Assembly: GCA_031296915.1 (NCBI GenBank)
Contig: JAVDPC010000039.1
Location: forward strand, 1-41,868
Direction of reading: 5' to 3'
Source of the DNA: Cerasicoccus frondis
GTDB lineage: Bacteria > Verrucomicrobiota > Verrucomicrobiia > Opitutales > Cerasicoccaceae
DNA: 41,868 nucleotides
A program made the position numbers and the translations under genes. Below, one piece after another: positions 15,837-23,176 of the stretch (position 1 is its first letter; each line of letters opens with the position of its first letter). Below the pieces are notes generated by a model that ran no database searches, was not told the origin of the DNA, and saw only the letters and a program-made list of their open reading frames with translations.

Positions 15837-16514
15837 TCCGTTTTTTGTCATAGTTGGCGGCGAATAAAGGCGATGCTTTCTTCTCATCGATTGTCATCCG
15901 CTTTTTGTCATAATACGATCCTGTGCACTCTCCGAATTTTGTCATATTACGGAAATTTTGAAGATCAGTCTTCTAGTGAAATCCGCATTATGTCATAGTT
16001 CCAGAGTCTGTAACTCTGATAAACACTAGCCTACAGCGCACGTCCGATATTTGTCATAGTTGCGTTTGCTGCCTCTCTATATCCGGAAAATGTCATAGTT
16101 CTGAAACAGACGATATCCGGAAAATGTCATACTTTTAAGATTCCCTATCCTACACCGGCTAATTCTGCTACAATTCTCTGAACATGAGGGTCACTATATT
16201 CCCGCTATCCGCCTTTTGTCATAGTCGATCCGGCAACAGTCATATCCCATCCGATTTATGTCATAGTTCATCCGAGTTTTGTCCGCCTTCTCCGATTTAT
16301 GTCATAATAATACCGGAAAGTGTCATATTTAGATTTGTAAGTCATTGTTATTCAATGCTTTTTTGTGCTCTAATCACCAAACCAAGAATACTAATCAGGA
16401 ATAAAAGAAATAAACACCATCAATAGCAAAGCACGTCTATCCGATATTTGTCATAGTTGACTGATGCTTCTAAACTCTGTCGATGGCTAAGATCATCCGT
16501 TTTTTGTCATATTT
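15837..16514 (+). repeat. Iteron array, replication origin (oriV)
   Basis: About fifteen direct copies of a 19-bp unit, TCCG-N5-TGTCATAGTT, start at 15837, 15896, 15931, 15982, 16043, 16082, 16116, 16208, 16229, 16250, 16271, 16291, 16312, 16440 and 16496. The core block 16208-16330 is strictly spaced at 20-21 bp, two helical turns, and includes two degenerate copies (16229, 16271). Outer copies are irregularly spaced. AT-rich stretches between 16330 and 16440 could be the unwinding region. The 932-bp stretch 15754-16685 contains no convincing gene. Confidence 0.9.
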
Positions 16515-16582
16515 GTTGTTTCCTCAATGCGGACAATAGGTGGGTTCTGCTTCTCTAAGTCCTCGATTGGATACTCCGTAAA

Positions 16583-16695
16583 GGGACAATAGGAAATGAA
16601 GGTGATTAGGGTTTATCCTGCAAATAGCTCTTGTCGGCACCAAAGTGGCTAGAAACACTAGCTAGGACCCCCAGATGTCCTTTTCCTATTGTCCC
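16583..16695. repeat. 14-bp inverted repeat next to the origin
   Basis: GGGACAATAGGAAA (16583-16596) is repeated inverted at 16682-16695, and a direct third copy of its core (GGACAATAGG) lies at 16531-16540 right after the last iteron. The right arm overlaps the stop codon of the TOPRIM gene. Possible roles are single-strand initiation sites or primase recognition sites beside the origin, by analogy with ssi sites of RSF1010; this is inference. Confidence 0.55.
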
Positions 16696-17630
16696 GCGCA
16701 TTTTTGGGTTTCAAGCACTTGATTCCAATCTTGTCCATTGGGAGGCATGTCTACAACGATTTCCTTCCCTGAGTCATTTAAAAGATCGCGAGCTTGTTCA
16801 GTTAGTCCATGTCCAGTATCATCGGGATCAAAACTTAGAATCACGCGAGCTCCTTTAAAGGCCATAACAGTCTTTTTTATCAATTCTGGTGTGTTGGGAC
16901 TCCATTGGCCGGCCGTAGAGGCATACCAGCGGGATTTTCCGGCCCGTAGAAGCGCGAAACTAAGCGCGTTGACTCCTGACTCGAAAAAAGCCAATTCTGT
17001 GGCCTCTGGAGCCATCTGTGACAGCCATAGGCCCTTTTTCCCGCCAGGAGAGAATCCTTTGTATTGATTTCCACGAATTTCAAAACCACAGAGCCCCTCA
17101 AGGTCCTTGTGTGGAAAAATAGCATTCCCATGATAGCTAATCCGGATTCTCTCTTTGAATTCTGGCATTTCAAAGACTTCCGGCCCGATAGAACGACTCT
17201 CCAGATATGGATGATATGGCTTATGAGTGGGAATCCAGGTCTTGTGGTATTCTTTAAGCACTTTCTCCGTATCCGGACTGCATGGCACCACCTTCGACGC
17301 AAATAAACCAGAAGCTGGCCGTTCGACATTACCCCCCTGCCCCACCCACGGCCTGAGACGCAGTCGGATTTGTCCGAAATTATCAGACGTGCGATTTTGA
17401 ACGAAATCTACAATTGAGCCATTATCACGATCATCACGAACTGAGAAATATATCCAGTGTCCATTTTGGCCATTAACGGTAACGACAATTTTATCATTGC
17501 TCGGACCACGCATCACAACGCTGTTTCGAGAGCTTTCCTTGCGATCCAGAGCGTAGCCCTGTGACGCGGCATATTCCGTTAAATTGATGTCCGTTTTGAA
17601 ACTTTGGAGTTCTTGGTCGCGCGTAGCCAT
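16686..17630 (-). CDS. DUF3991/TOPRIM-domain primase-like protein, 314 aa
   Basis: The N-terminal half matches the DUF3991 plan (INLTEYAASQGYALDRKESS, GHWIYFSVRDDRDNGSIVDF, YLESRSIGPEVF). The C-terminal half is a TOPRIM domain: the conserved Glu in LAFFESGVNALSFALL at about residues 223-238, then RVILSFDPDDTGHGLTEQAR with the DxD-type metal site at about 270-290. No N-terminal CHC2 zinc finger cysteines are present, as in other plasmid DUF3991/TOPRIM proteins. The family is found in plasmid replication and mobilization regions and is thought to act as primase or nicking-closing enzyme. Its place between the origin and parA supports a role in plasmid DNA synthesis. Confidence 0.82.
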   Translation of the reverse strand: MATRDQELQSFKTDINLTEYAASQGYALDRKESSRNSVVMRGPSNDKIVVTVNGQNGHWIYFSVRDDRDNGSIVDFVQNRTSDNFGQIRLRLRPWVGQGGNVERPASGLFASKVVPCSPDTEKVLKEYHKTWIPTHKPYHPYLESRSIGPEVFEMPEFKERIRISYHGNAIFPHKDLEGLCGFEIRGNQYKGFSPGGKKGLWLSQMAPEATELAFFESGVNALSFALLRAGKSRWYASTAGQWSPNTPELIKKTVMAFKGARVILSFDPDDTGHGLTEQARDLLNDSGKEIVVDMPPNGQDWNQVLETQKCAGQ

Positions 17631-17672
17631 CAGAATCTCTCAAGGTTATTGTGGTGTGTTTGGTGTGTTTAA

Positions 17673-17684
17673 CACCGTGAGGTG
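17673..17684. promoter_or_regulatory. Partition-type palindrome upstream of the TOPRIM gene
   Basis: CACCGTGAGGTG has the same ACC-N4-GGT form as the nine centromere sites at 18645-18954, flanked by GGTGTGTTTGGTGTGTTT half-sites. It sits in the 63-bp gap between the TOPRIM gene start and the stop of the ParA partner, so the partition proteins may also control the TOPRIM gene. Confidence 0.5.
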
Positions 17685-17693
17685 TCTTAGTGC

Positions 17694-18053
17694 CTATCGA
17701 CGCGTGCCGTCTTTATTTTTTATGCGATCATAGACGGATTCGATGCTTTCACTGCTATTCAGAGCTAATGCCAGAGCAAATTCAATCATACCTTGTTCAT
17801 TGAAGGGTTTTAACCGTCTTTGCATGAGCTCAATCTCCAGGCGCTCGATGTCTTGCTCCATCAGAGAATCAAAGTCAACCGATCGGCGTCGTTTGATCGT
17901 TGATTCTACTTTCGCCACGATTTTTTTCTTCGCAGCAGGTGCTTTCTTGCCGACATTGCTCTCCGGAACGTCCTTTTTCTGTGGCTGAATGCCGGACGTT
18001 TCCGCTGCCGGCGTGTCCATTAAGATACTCAAGTTTGGCTTCTTTTTGCTCAT
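17694..18053 (-). CDS. ParA partner, probable ribbon-helix-helix centromere-binding protein, 119 aa
   Basis: The ATG overlaps the parA stop as ATGA, so translation is coupled. The first 55 residues are a Lys/Pro/Ala-rich flexible tail, as expected for partners that stimulate ParA with an unstructured N-terminus. Residues about 55-105 contain IKRRRSVDFDSLMEQDIERL followed by helices, a layout compatible with a ribbon-helix-helix DNA-binding domain. Gene order parA-partner with a repeated centromere upstream is the type Ib partition arrangement (ParF/ParG-like). Sequence similarity to ParG itself was not recognised; the call rests on position, size and charge pattern. Confidence 0.65.
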   Translation of the reverse strand: MSKKKPNLSILMDTPAAETSGIQPQKKDVPESNVGKKAPAAKKKIVAKVESTIKRRRSVDFDSLMEQDIERLEIELMQRRLKPFNEQGMIEFALALALNSSESIESVYDRIKNKDGTRR

Positions 18054-18622
18054 GCGATGATTTCCTCCACTACTTTGCCTAATTCTTCAATGCACTCAGT
18101 TGTCAGACTATCGGAACCGCCAGCCAGTGCGTAGGTATACCCTACCCTCTTGGATAAATGGTTTTTAAGTGCCTCTAATCCTAAAGCCTCCAATACCCCT
18201 TGACGTTGTGTGAAGGCGTGGGTCCGTGTGTTGACTTGATTAAAAAGCAAGCGGATATTCTCAGCACCATTAAGCGCTTCTCCCGTCTTTCTCGTGCGTC
18301 GGATGTCTGTTGGTGATAGTGCAAATGGTATAACGATCAGGTCACTAAGTTCGGCTATTTGAGCCATCTCTTCTTTTACGATGCCTCCAGGAGTGTCTAT
18401 GAGAAGGTAGTCGTAGTTGTCATCATCTTCTGCCGCATCAAATAACTTAATCTTGTCGTGGTTGATGTTGCGCACAAAGGACTCTGTGTCTTTCCCCTGG
18501 TCTCGATCACTGACCCGCACGGAGGCCTTCTTTGCCGTAACCAGATATAGAGCTGACAGGCAGGTTAGCGTTGTTTTGCCGCATCCGCCTTTGAAATTCA
18601 TAAATGAAATAATCTTTTTCAT
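18050..18622 (-). CDS. parA: ParA-family partition ATPase, 190 aa
   Basis: The deviant Walker A box FMNFKGGCGKTT sits at about residues 7-18. The Walker A' region carries VSDRDQGKDT where most ParAs have DxDxQ; the Walker B-like strand is YDYLLIDTPGGI at about 69-80. There is no N-terminal helix-turn-helix, so it is a small type Ib ParA/ParF. The start ATG at 18622 follows AGGAAAGAG. The ATPase would form nucleoid-bound gradients that move the plasmid once the partner binds the centromere directly upstream. The stop overlaps the partner's start. Confidence 0.9.
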   Translation of the reverse strand: MKKIISFMNFKGGCGKTTLTCLSALYLVTAKKASVRVSDRDQGKDTESFVRNINHDKIKLFDAAEDDDNYDYLLIDTPGGIVKEEMAQIAELSDLIVIPFALSPTDIRRTRKTGEALNGAENIRLLFNQVNTRTHAFTQRQGVLEALGLEALKNHLSKRVGYTYALAGGSDSLTTECIEELGKVVEEIIA

Positions 18623-18644
18623 CTCTTTCCTGTGGTGTCCTGTG

Positions 18645-18954
18645 AACCTTAAGGTGTGTAAGGTGTTGTTTTAACCGTATGGTATTGTTGGTGCGTTTGG
18701 TGTGTCAAGGTTCATTTGAACCAAGAGGTGGTTCCGGTGTTGTAGGTGTTGCATGGTTGGTTCGGTGGTATAATAACCTTAAGGTTGAAGTGGTGGAGGA
18801 AGCACCGCAAGGTGATTGTGGTGTTGTGTGTGTCTTATGGTTCATGTGAATCATGAGGTTGTTGAGGTGTTTTAGAAACCGCAAGGTGGGTAATGCACCT
18901 TATGGTGCAATAGGTTTAATTGGTGTTCTATGGTTTATATTTAACCTTGAGGTT
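18645..18954. repeat. Partition centromere: nine ACC-N4-GGT palindromes on a ~9.3-bp grid
   Basis: Twelve-base palindromes of form (A/C)ACC-N4-GGT(T/G) start at 18645, 18673, 18719, 18775, 18803, 18849, 18877, 18896 and 18943. One at 18775 (AACCTTAAGGTT) is perfect and that at 18849 has one mismatch. The distances (28, 46, 56, 28, 46, 28, 19, 47) are near multiples of 9.3, and extra GGTG half-sites fall on the same grid. This is a natural binding array for a small dimeric partner protein and also spans the parA promoter. The 432-bp gap 18623-19054 holds no convincing gene. Confidence 0.75.
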
Positions 18955-19017
18955 GATCGAACACCAAACACACCAGAAATGCCATATGCTTACATGGGTG
19001 GCGGTAAAGAAGACATG

Positions 19018-19047
19018 TTGACGAAACGCCTCAAATCGAGCTATAAT
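19018..19047 (+). promoter_or_regulatory. Strong sigma-70-type promoter for the ParD/ParE genes
   Basis: TTGACG at 19018-19023 and a perfect TATAAT at 19042-19047 are separated by 18 bases. Transcription would start at about 19054-19055, exactly at the antitoxin ATG, so the message may be leaderless. Confidence 0.6.
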
Positions 19048-19054
19048 AATTAAC

Positions 19055-19291
19055 ATGAAAATCGATATTCCAGCCAACACCGCGACTGCTAAGCGACTTG
19101 AGGCATACCAAGCCGCAGGGGGAGACGTGCTCGATGTGCTGGAAGTGGGCTTAGATCAAATGGATAGTGGCTTAGGCCTTAACAGCATTGATGATCTAAA
19201 AGCTCATTTAGAGCCGCTACTAGATCAGAAAACTGTCCCATTCGATCCGGCCGCTTTGCACGAAGAGTTTAAGGCTAAAAGAGCCAAGTGA
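19055..19291 (+). CDS. ParD-like antitoxin, 78 aa
   Basis: Short acidic protein directly before a ParE-type toxin. The N-terminal MKIDIPANTATAKRLEAYQA suits a small DNA-binding antitoxin fold. The C-terminal part (LKAHLEPLLDQKTVPFDPAA, then a basic tail) would wrap the toxin. It lacks a clear ribosome-binding site, consistent with the leaderless promoter placement. Its stop overlaps the toxin GTG as GTGA. Assignment relies on gene order and form more than on sequence. Confidence 0.65.
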   Translation: MKIDIPANTATAKRLEAYQAAGGDVLDVLEVGLDQMDSGLGLNSIDDLKAHLEPLLDQKTVPFDPAALHEEFKAKRAK

Positions 19292-19605
19292 AGCCGATAA
19301 CGCTTACTCTTGCTGCCGTTGAGCGCCTACAGCAAATCTGGGAATATACAGATGAGCGCTGGGGAGAGGAGCAAGCCAGAAGATACCTGACTGGCCTACA
19401 TAGCTCGATGGAAGACATTGCCAACTCATCTCGTCTTGGGCATATTCGCCAAATGCAGGTGAAGGGTAGGGTGGTTCAGTTTTTTCGCTACCAGCAGCAC
19501 TTTGTTTATTTCACTGAGAAGGAAAATGAAGTTGTCATTTTATCCATTTTACACGGGGCTATGGATATACGAAAGAGACTGGCTGAGGACCTAAACAAGC
19601 TATGA
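19288..19605 (+). CDS. ParE/RelE-superfamily toxin, 105 aa
   Basis: The start is GTG at 19288, overlapping the antitoxin stop. The sequence follows the ParE plan: an N-terminal strand, two helices with IWEYTDERWGEEQARRYLTG (typical ParE helix 1-2), and then strands around VVQFFRYQQHFVYFTEKENE and VVILSILHGAMDIRKRL, which is the characteristic ParE C-terminal motif. ParE members poison DNA gyrase. With the antitoxin it should stabilise the plasmid. The next gene starts inside its stop codon (ATGA), making a three-gene operon. Confidence 0.87.
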   Translation: MKPITLTLAAVERLQQIWEYTDERWGEEQARRYLTGLHSSMEDIANSSRLGHIRQMQVKGRVVQFFRYQQHFVYFTEKENEVVILSILHGAMDIRKRLAEDLNKL

Positions 19606-19952
19606 GCGATGATCTTGAAAAAGACGAAGCGCTAAGATTGCTCCGCGAAGCAATGCAACACGGCGATTCGCTGAAATTCCCAGAAGAGCAAGTTGAGGCC
19701 GCCTTGGATAAGCTGGGACAGATTGCTTGTCATGACACCAGTGGTAGCCAGGTTGCACGCGGTATGCTGTGTTCTATGGCCGAGGCCGCCAACAAGATCG
19801 ATGGGGACGAATATCAGTGGTCGCTCCTGGAGCTGAAGCGATTTGATTATCATTACCAACGAGACGCAATCATGCTGATACAATGGATGATGGGGCCGCA
19901 GTGGAACCCGGAGCTGGTTTGGGCCCAGATCGAGCGCTTTGAACGCGTTTAG
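19602..19952 (+). CDS. Hypothetical protein coupled to the ParE toxin, 116 aa
   Basis: ATG overlaps the parE stop as ATGA, so the gene is a translationally coupled third member of the toxin-antitoxin operon. The protein is acidic and helical (DEALRLLREAMQHGDSLKFP, then AALDKLGQIACHD) and ends in a Trp-rich stretch, MLIQWMMGPQWNPELVW. No membrane span or known domain is seen. It may be an accessory regulator or an unrelated passenger. Confidence 0.62.
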   Translation: MSDDLEKDEALRLLREAMQHGDSLKFPEEQVEAALDKLGQIACHDTSGSQVARGMLCSMAEAANKIDGDEYQWSLLELKRFDYHYQRDAIMLIQWMMGPQWNPELVWAQIERFERV

Positions 19953-20055
19953 TGCATTTACAATTGGGAGATTGAATACTTTCGTATGTGACGGTTTTCA
20001 AGCGCACCAATATTGGCTATAGAGTCCGGCTCAACATTAAGAGCATGGAGACTAT

Positions 20056-21033
20056 GTGTCAGAAGCAGAAAAGGGTAGGGTGGCGAGCTTACGCGCCGAG
20101 TATCGCCAAGCCTTGGTCGATACTTTCGCAAATGATAAGAAATGGCCCAAGAAGCCTATTGCCCGGGACAATCCTGATATTCCGCCTCATGGCTGGTTGC
20201 TCCACGTCCTCTATTGGGTCGAGACCGAATGCTGGGGACGCTGGGAGCACTGGCTAAAGGTCATTCAGAATGGCAATGTGCTCGATGAGCCTATTCCTCA
20301 GATTGAGTTTGACCCACACTCCGCAGCTCCTGTCCGGAAGATGCACGAGAACGCGCTCAACAGCATAACCAGGTCCGGAGGCTGGGAAGGGTGGGGGAGT
20401 TGGGATTTATTCAACTATTACCTCGATTGGTTATTGTATGGGTTTGGTCATCCTGGGCAGAAAGAACCGCCTAAAGAGCCCGATAGAGGAGCCTTTGACC
20501 GTCTTTACCAAACATATTGCCTCGATATCATGATTGCCCGTCCCGCTGACGTATTCGGGGATCTCATGGCTGAAAATCGACACGGGCGGGGGAGGGGGTT
20601 CTACCCGACTCCGCACAATGTTTCTGAGATGATGGCCCGGATGCTCATGGAGGGGGATGATTGCCGGTTTAAGACTGTTTGTGACCCGTGCGTTGGAACG
20701 GGCCGGTTGATCCTTCACGCCAGCAACTATTCATATCGCCTGTTTGCCCAGGATGTTGACGAAACCGTTATTAAGGCCGCCTTGGTAAATGGGTATTGCT
20801 TCGCTCCATGGCTTGTCAGGCCATTCTTCGATAATGCGAAATCATCAAGTGCGGAATTATCTGATAGTCTTACCGAGCAAGCGCCGCCTCATGCTGTTGA
20901 GTATTTGAAAGGCACCGAGCACGACGGTGAAAACCAGTATCTTTTTGAACCTATCAAGAAGCGCCGTAAAAAGGGTGAGCCAGAGATCCAGCAGGGGCTA
21001 TTGTTTAAGAATTTCGGGGAGCATGGCCGGTGA
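20056..21033 (+). CDS. N6-adenine DNA methylase-like protein lacking the catalytic motif, 325 aa
   Basis: GTG at 20056 follows GGAG, which supports this start. The C-terminal half has the HsdM-type signature FYPTPHNVSEMMARML at about residues 182-197, and the SAM-binding motif I VCDPCVGTGRLILHA at about 207-221, with the following acidic residue in LFAQDVDE. The catalytic (N/D)PP(Y/F) motif expected downstream is not found; the nearest proline-containing stretch, CFAPWLVRPF, does not match. The N-terminal 150 residues are Trp-rich (WLLHVLYWVETECWGRWEHW). Such orphan, possibly inactive methylase-like proteins recur on plasmids and may serve anti-restriction. No restriction or specificity subunit is nearby. 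Confidence 0.75.
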   Translation: MSEAEKGRVASLRAEYRQALVDTFANDKKWPKKPIARDNPDIPPHGWLLHVLYWVETECWGRWEHWLKVIQNGNVLDEPIPQIEFDPHSAAPVRKMHENALNSITRSGGWEGWGSWDLFNYYLDWLLYGFGHPGQKEPPKEPDRGAFDRLYQTYCLDIMIARPADVFGDLMAENRHGRGRGFYPTPHNVSEMMARMLMEGDDCRFKTVCDPCVGTGRLILHASNYSYRLFAQDVDETVIKAALVNGYCFAPWLVRPFFDNAKSSSAELSDSLTEQAPPHAVEYLKGTEHDGENQYLFEPIKKRRKKGEPEIQQGLLFKNFGEHGR

Positions 21034-21171
21034 TGGCTTACCCATGTGTCGCGCGAAATTCGATCTTTCTCGATTGCAAGAGGTGTGTGGGGGTATGCCG
21101 AAATTCTAAAGCCCTAACATTTGATTGGAAAATTTATCATAATCTATTCTCGACACGTGATAGCTATATGC

Positions 21172-21987
21172 ATGCATTCCTTCATGCGCCTTAGATTATT
21201 ACCTGTATTTATGATTCCGTTGATGGGTCTCGCCGATAATACACTTACAGACCGGCAAGCGGACATCATCGTGGCGAATGAAATGGAGGCAAAAGAAGCC
21301 AAACGCCTGGCAGAAACTCCAGATTTTCAGGTTCTCCAGCGTCGAGTTGTAGAATTAAATAATGGTGGCACCCTTGTTATGGATGAGGTCGCCAAGCCTC
21401 AACTCAAGAAAAGAGAAAAAATTGAACCAGTTCAATTATCATCTGAACAGATTGAATTGCTGGGTGACATCGAAGAAGGAAAACACAAATTCCTTTCCCT
21501 CAACGTTTGGGTCTACGATAACAAGGTGTCACATATTCGCTGGAGTGATCCGGATGGTAGGCAATATTCCGCCTGGACTGAGGCGGACATGAATCTTTGC
21601 CGAGTGATACGTGGATTTTCAGCTGGTGACATTACCTATACTCTGGGGGCGTTGGTTCTAAATGAATCGATTGAGAATCTCAGGGAGCGGCAGAAATTAG
21701 CAAAGAGAGAGGGGGTAGATTTAAAGATTCCCGAAATCCCTGATCTTCCAGAGTCCAGCAATGGAGTTACTGAGTATTTCGTGGAAACAAACGACCCTAC
21801 TTTATTAGAAAACGAGGAAGTCTTTTCTGGCCTTGATGCACTCATGGTCTACCTCGATCAAAATAAAAAGGAGCTTCAACAGGCTCTGCATGACCAGAGA
21901 AAAATCAGCGAGGCGAAGAAACGTTACCACCAACAAAATCAGCAACCTCAACAAACCACCTTCATCCATTGGGTTCCTGAGCAATGA
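21172..21987 (+). CDS. Exported hypothetical protein, first gene of the SpvB-RHS operon
   Basis: The open frame reaches back to a TTG at 21121, but ATGs at 21172 or 21184 give a proper Sec signal peptide (MRLRLLPVFMIPLMGLAD), so these are preferred. The mature protein, about 250 residues, has a helical segment rich in Glu/Ala and a middle domain around FLSLNVWVYDNKVSHIRWSD. The C-terminus is Gln/His-rich. The stop overlaps the next start as ATGA, so it is translationally coupled to the operon that ends with the RHS protein and its likely immunity gene. Function unknown; extracytoplasmic location is well supported. Confidence 0.7.
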   Translation: MHSFMRLRLLPVFMIPLMGLADNTLTDRQADIIVANEMEAKEAKRLAETPDFQVLQRRVVELNNGGTLVMDEVAKPQLKKREKIEPVQLSSEQIELLGDIEEGKHKFLSLNVWVYDNKVSHIRWSDPDGRQYSAWTEADMNLCRVIRGFSAGDITYTLGALVLNESIENLRERQKLAKREGVDLKIPEIPDLPESSNGVTEYFVETNDPTLLENEEVFSGLDALMVYLDQNKKELQQALHDQRKISEAKKRYHQQNQQPQQTTFIHWVPEQ

Positions 21988-22772
21988 GAAACACAGTCAC
22001 CACTATCATTCTTGCGGGATTATGCCCGATCATCCAGTTGTATGCCCAAACAGATTTGCAACAGGATACTGATCTTCAAATTGTGGATGGGGCAGGGGTT
22101 AATGAGCTGAACCTTAAATGGTTCGCATTCAATAATTATGCCTACATCATTCTCCAATCACCGGATTTGGAGACTTGGACAATTCCAGTTGCCGCAGAGC
22201 AGGTTTTTGTTGGGCAGGATCAGGAAATTACTGGATTGGCCTTCATGAAGCCCAATGATCCAAACGCCGATCCAAATCAACTTGCCCAGGGCGCATCATT
22301 TTTCAAATTAGTGATGTCCCCGAAACCGCTCCAAAATCCGCTCGAATTCGATCCTGATAATGACCGGGTAGGGAGCACTACCGAATTTTCCCTTGGCTGG
22401 AATCCGCTCGATGCTTCCAGCTCTGACGGCGATATCGTCCCTGACGATCTCGAAAACTATTATTGGGGTGGCTTAAGCCGCGATGGGACTGGAAATGCCG
22501 ATGGAGATGCACTCAATGACTATGGTGACATACTAGCCGGGGGAGATTCCGAAACCGCAGATAATTTTGAAGATGATGCTGATTCCGATACGGTTATTAG
22601 TGTCATGGCAGGTTTAGGTGCCTTAGGTGAAGACTGGCCGGAAGTATCGGGCTTTAGTGATTCTGTTGCCGGCAACGCAGATTTGGTCATCTACATACCT
22701 GAACAGGGATTCCAAATGGTCACTGATGACGGAACATTTTTGGAACTGAGCGGCAAAGTGCCTCATTTCTGA
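21984..22772 (+). CDS. Secreted protein with Asp-rich thrombospondin-3-like repeats, 262 aa
   Basis: A Sec signal peptide (VTTIILAGLCPIIQLYAQ) opens the protein. The first 100 mature residues are beta-rich with YIILQSPDLETWTIPV, a pattern common in Verrucomicrobiota surface proteins. Residues about 115-205 carry calcium-binding-like Asp repeats: FDPDNDRVGSTTEFSLGWNP, then DGDIVPDDLE, GNADGDALNDYGD and FEDDADSDTV. These resemble thrombospondin type 3 repeats. It overlaps the preceding gene by ATGA and is followed 23 bases later by a membrane-anchored protein. It is probably a structural partner of the RHS protein at the cell surface. Confidence 0.75.
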   Translation: MRNTVTTIILAGLCPIIQLYAQTDLQQDTDLQIVDGAGVNELNLKWFAFNNYAYIILQSPDLETWTIPVAAEQVFVGQDQEITGLAFMKPNDPNADPNQLAQGASFFKLVMSPKPLQNPLEFDPDNDRVGSTTEFSLGWNPLDASSSDGDIVPDDLENYYWGGLSRDGTGNADGDALNDYGDILAGGDSETADNFEDDADSDTVISVMAGLGALGEDWPEVSGFSDSVAGNADLVIYIPEQGFQMVTDDGTFLELSGKVPHF

Positions 22773-22795
22773 GCATAGCAGGGCAGGGGAGCATT

Positions 22796-23176
22796 TTGGC
22801 GAAAAATAATACATTTGTAAGCATTCTGCTTGTTGCAGCACTTGTCGTTGCGCTGCTCATTGCTTTCGAGCGGATGCGGATCATGCCGCAAGCAACTGAA
22901 GATGCTACGGTTGTGCAGATAGTCGAATCTGATAGTGTGGAGGAGCCGAAAGTCACGGATGTTCCTCCGGTCGCTGTTGAAGGCCTCGGCGAGCTGCTGA
23001 CTACTGAAATTGAAGCCGTAAGTAACGAGCCCGAGGAAGAAGCGTATTATTGGAAAGCATTTGCATCAATGCGCCAGCCAGCAGTTAGCGATCCAAATTC
23101 AGAACAAAATCAAGCAACATTAAGGCGGCTAAGAGAGATGCGCCGCGCCAGAATACAAGCTGAACAATCTCAATGA
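22796..23176 (+). CDS. Membrane-anchored hypothetical protein, 126 aa
   Basis: The start is TTG at 22796 with a purine-rich Shine-Dalgarno (AGGGGAG) about five bases upstream. One N-terminal transmembrane helix (TFVSILLVAALVVALLIAF, residues about 6-24) is followed by an acidic stretch and a basic helical tail (ATLRRLREMRRARIQAEQSQ). The stop overlaps the RHS start as ATGA. Its position directly before the toxin suggests a small anchor or export helper. No family was recognised. Confidence 0.68.
   Translation: MAKNNTFVSILLVAALVVALLIAFERMRIMPQATEDATVVQIVESDSVEEPKVTDVPPVAVEGLGELLTTEIEAVSNEPEEEAYYWKAFASMRQPAVSDPNSEQNQATLRRLREMRRARIQAEQSQ

Noticed and set aside
16184..16426. Open frame of 80 codons inside the iteron array
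   Set aside because: It translates the iterons themselves and has an unnatural Ser/Cys/His-rich composition.
15837..16514. Regularly spaced repeats resembling a CRISPR array
   Set aside because: The unit is 19 bp with 1-2-base gaps in the core and irregular gaps outside, there are no unique spacers of constant length, no cas genes, and the repeats lie beside a Rep_3 gene, so they are iterons.
18853..19053. Open frame of 66 codons beginning MRLLRCFRNRKVG
   Set aside because: It runs through the palindromic centromere repeats, has no ribosome-binding site and its composition follows the repeats.
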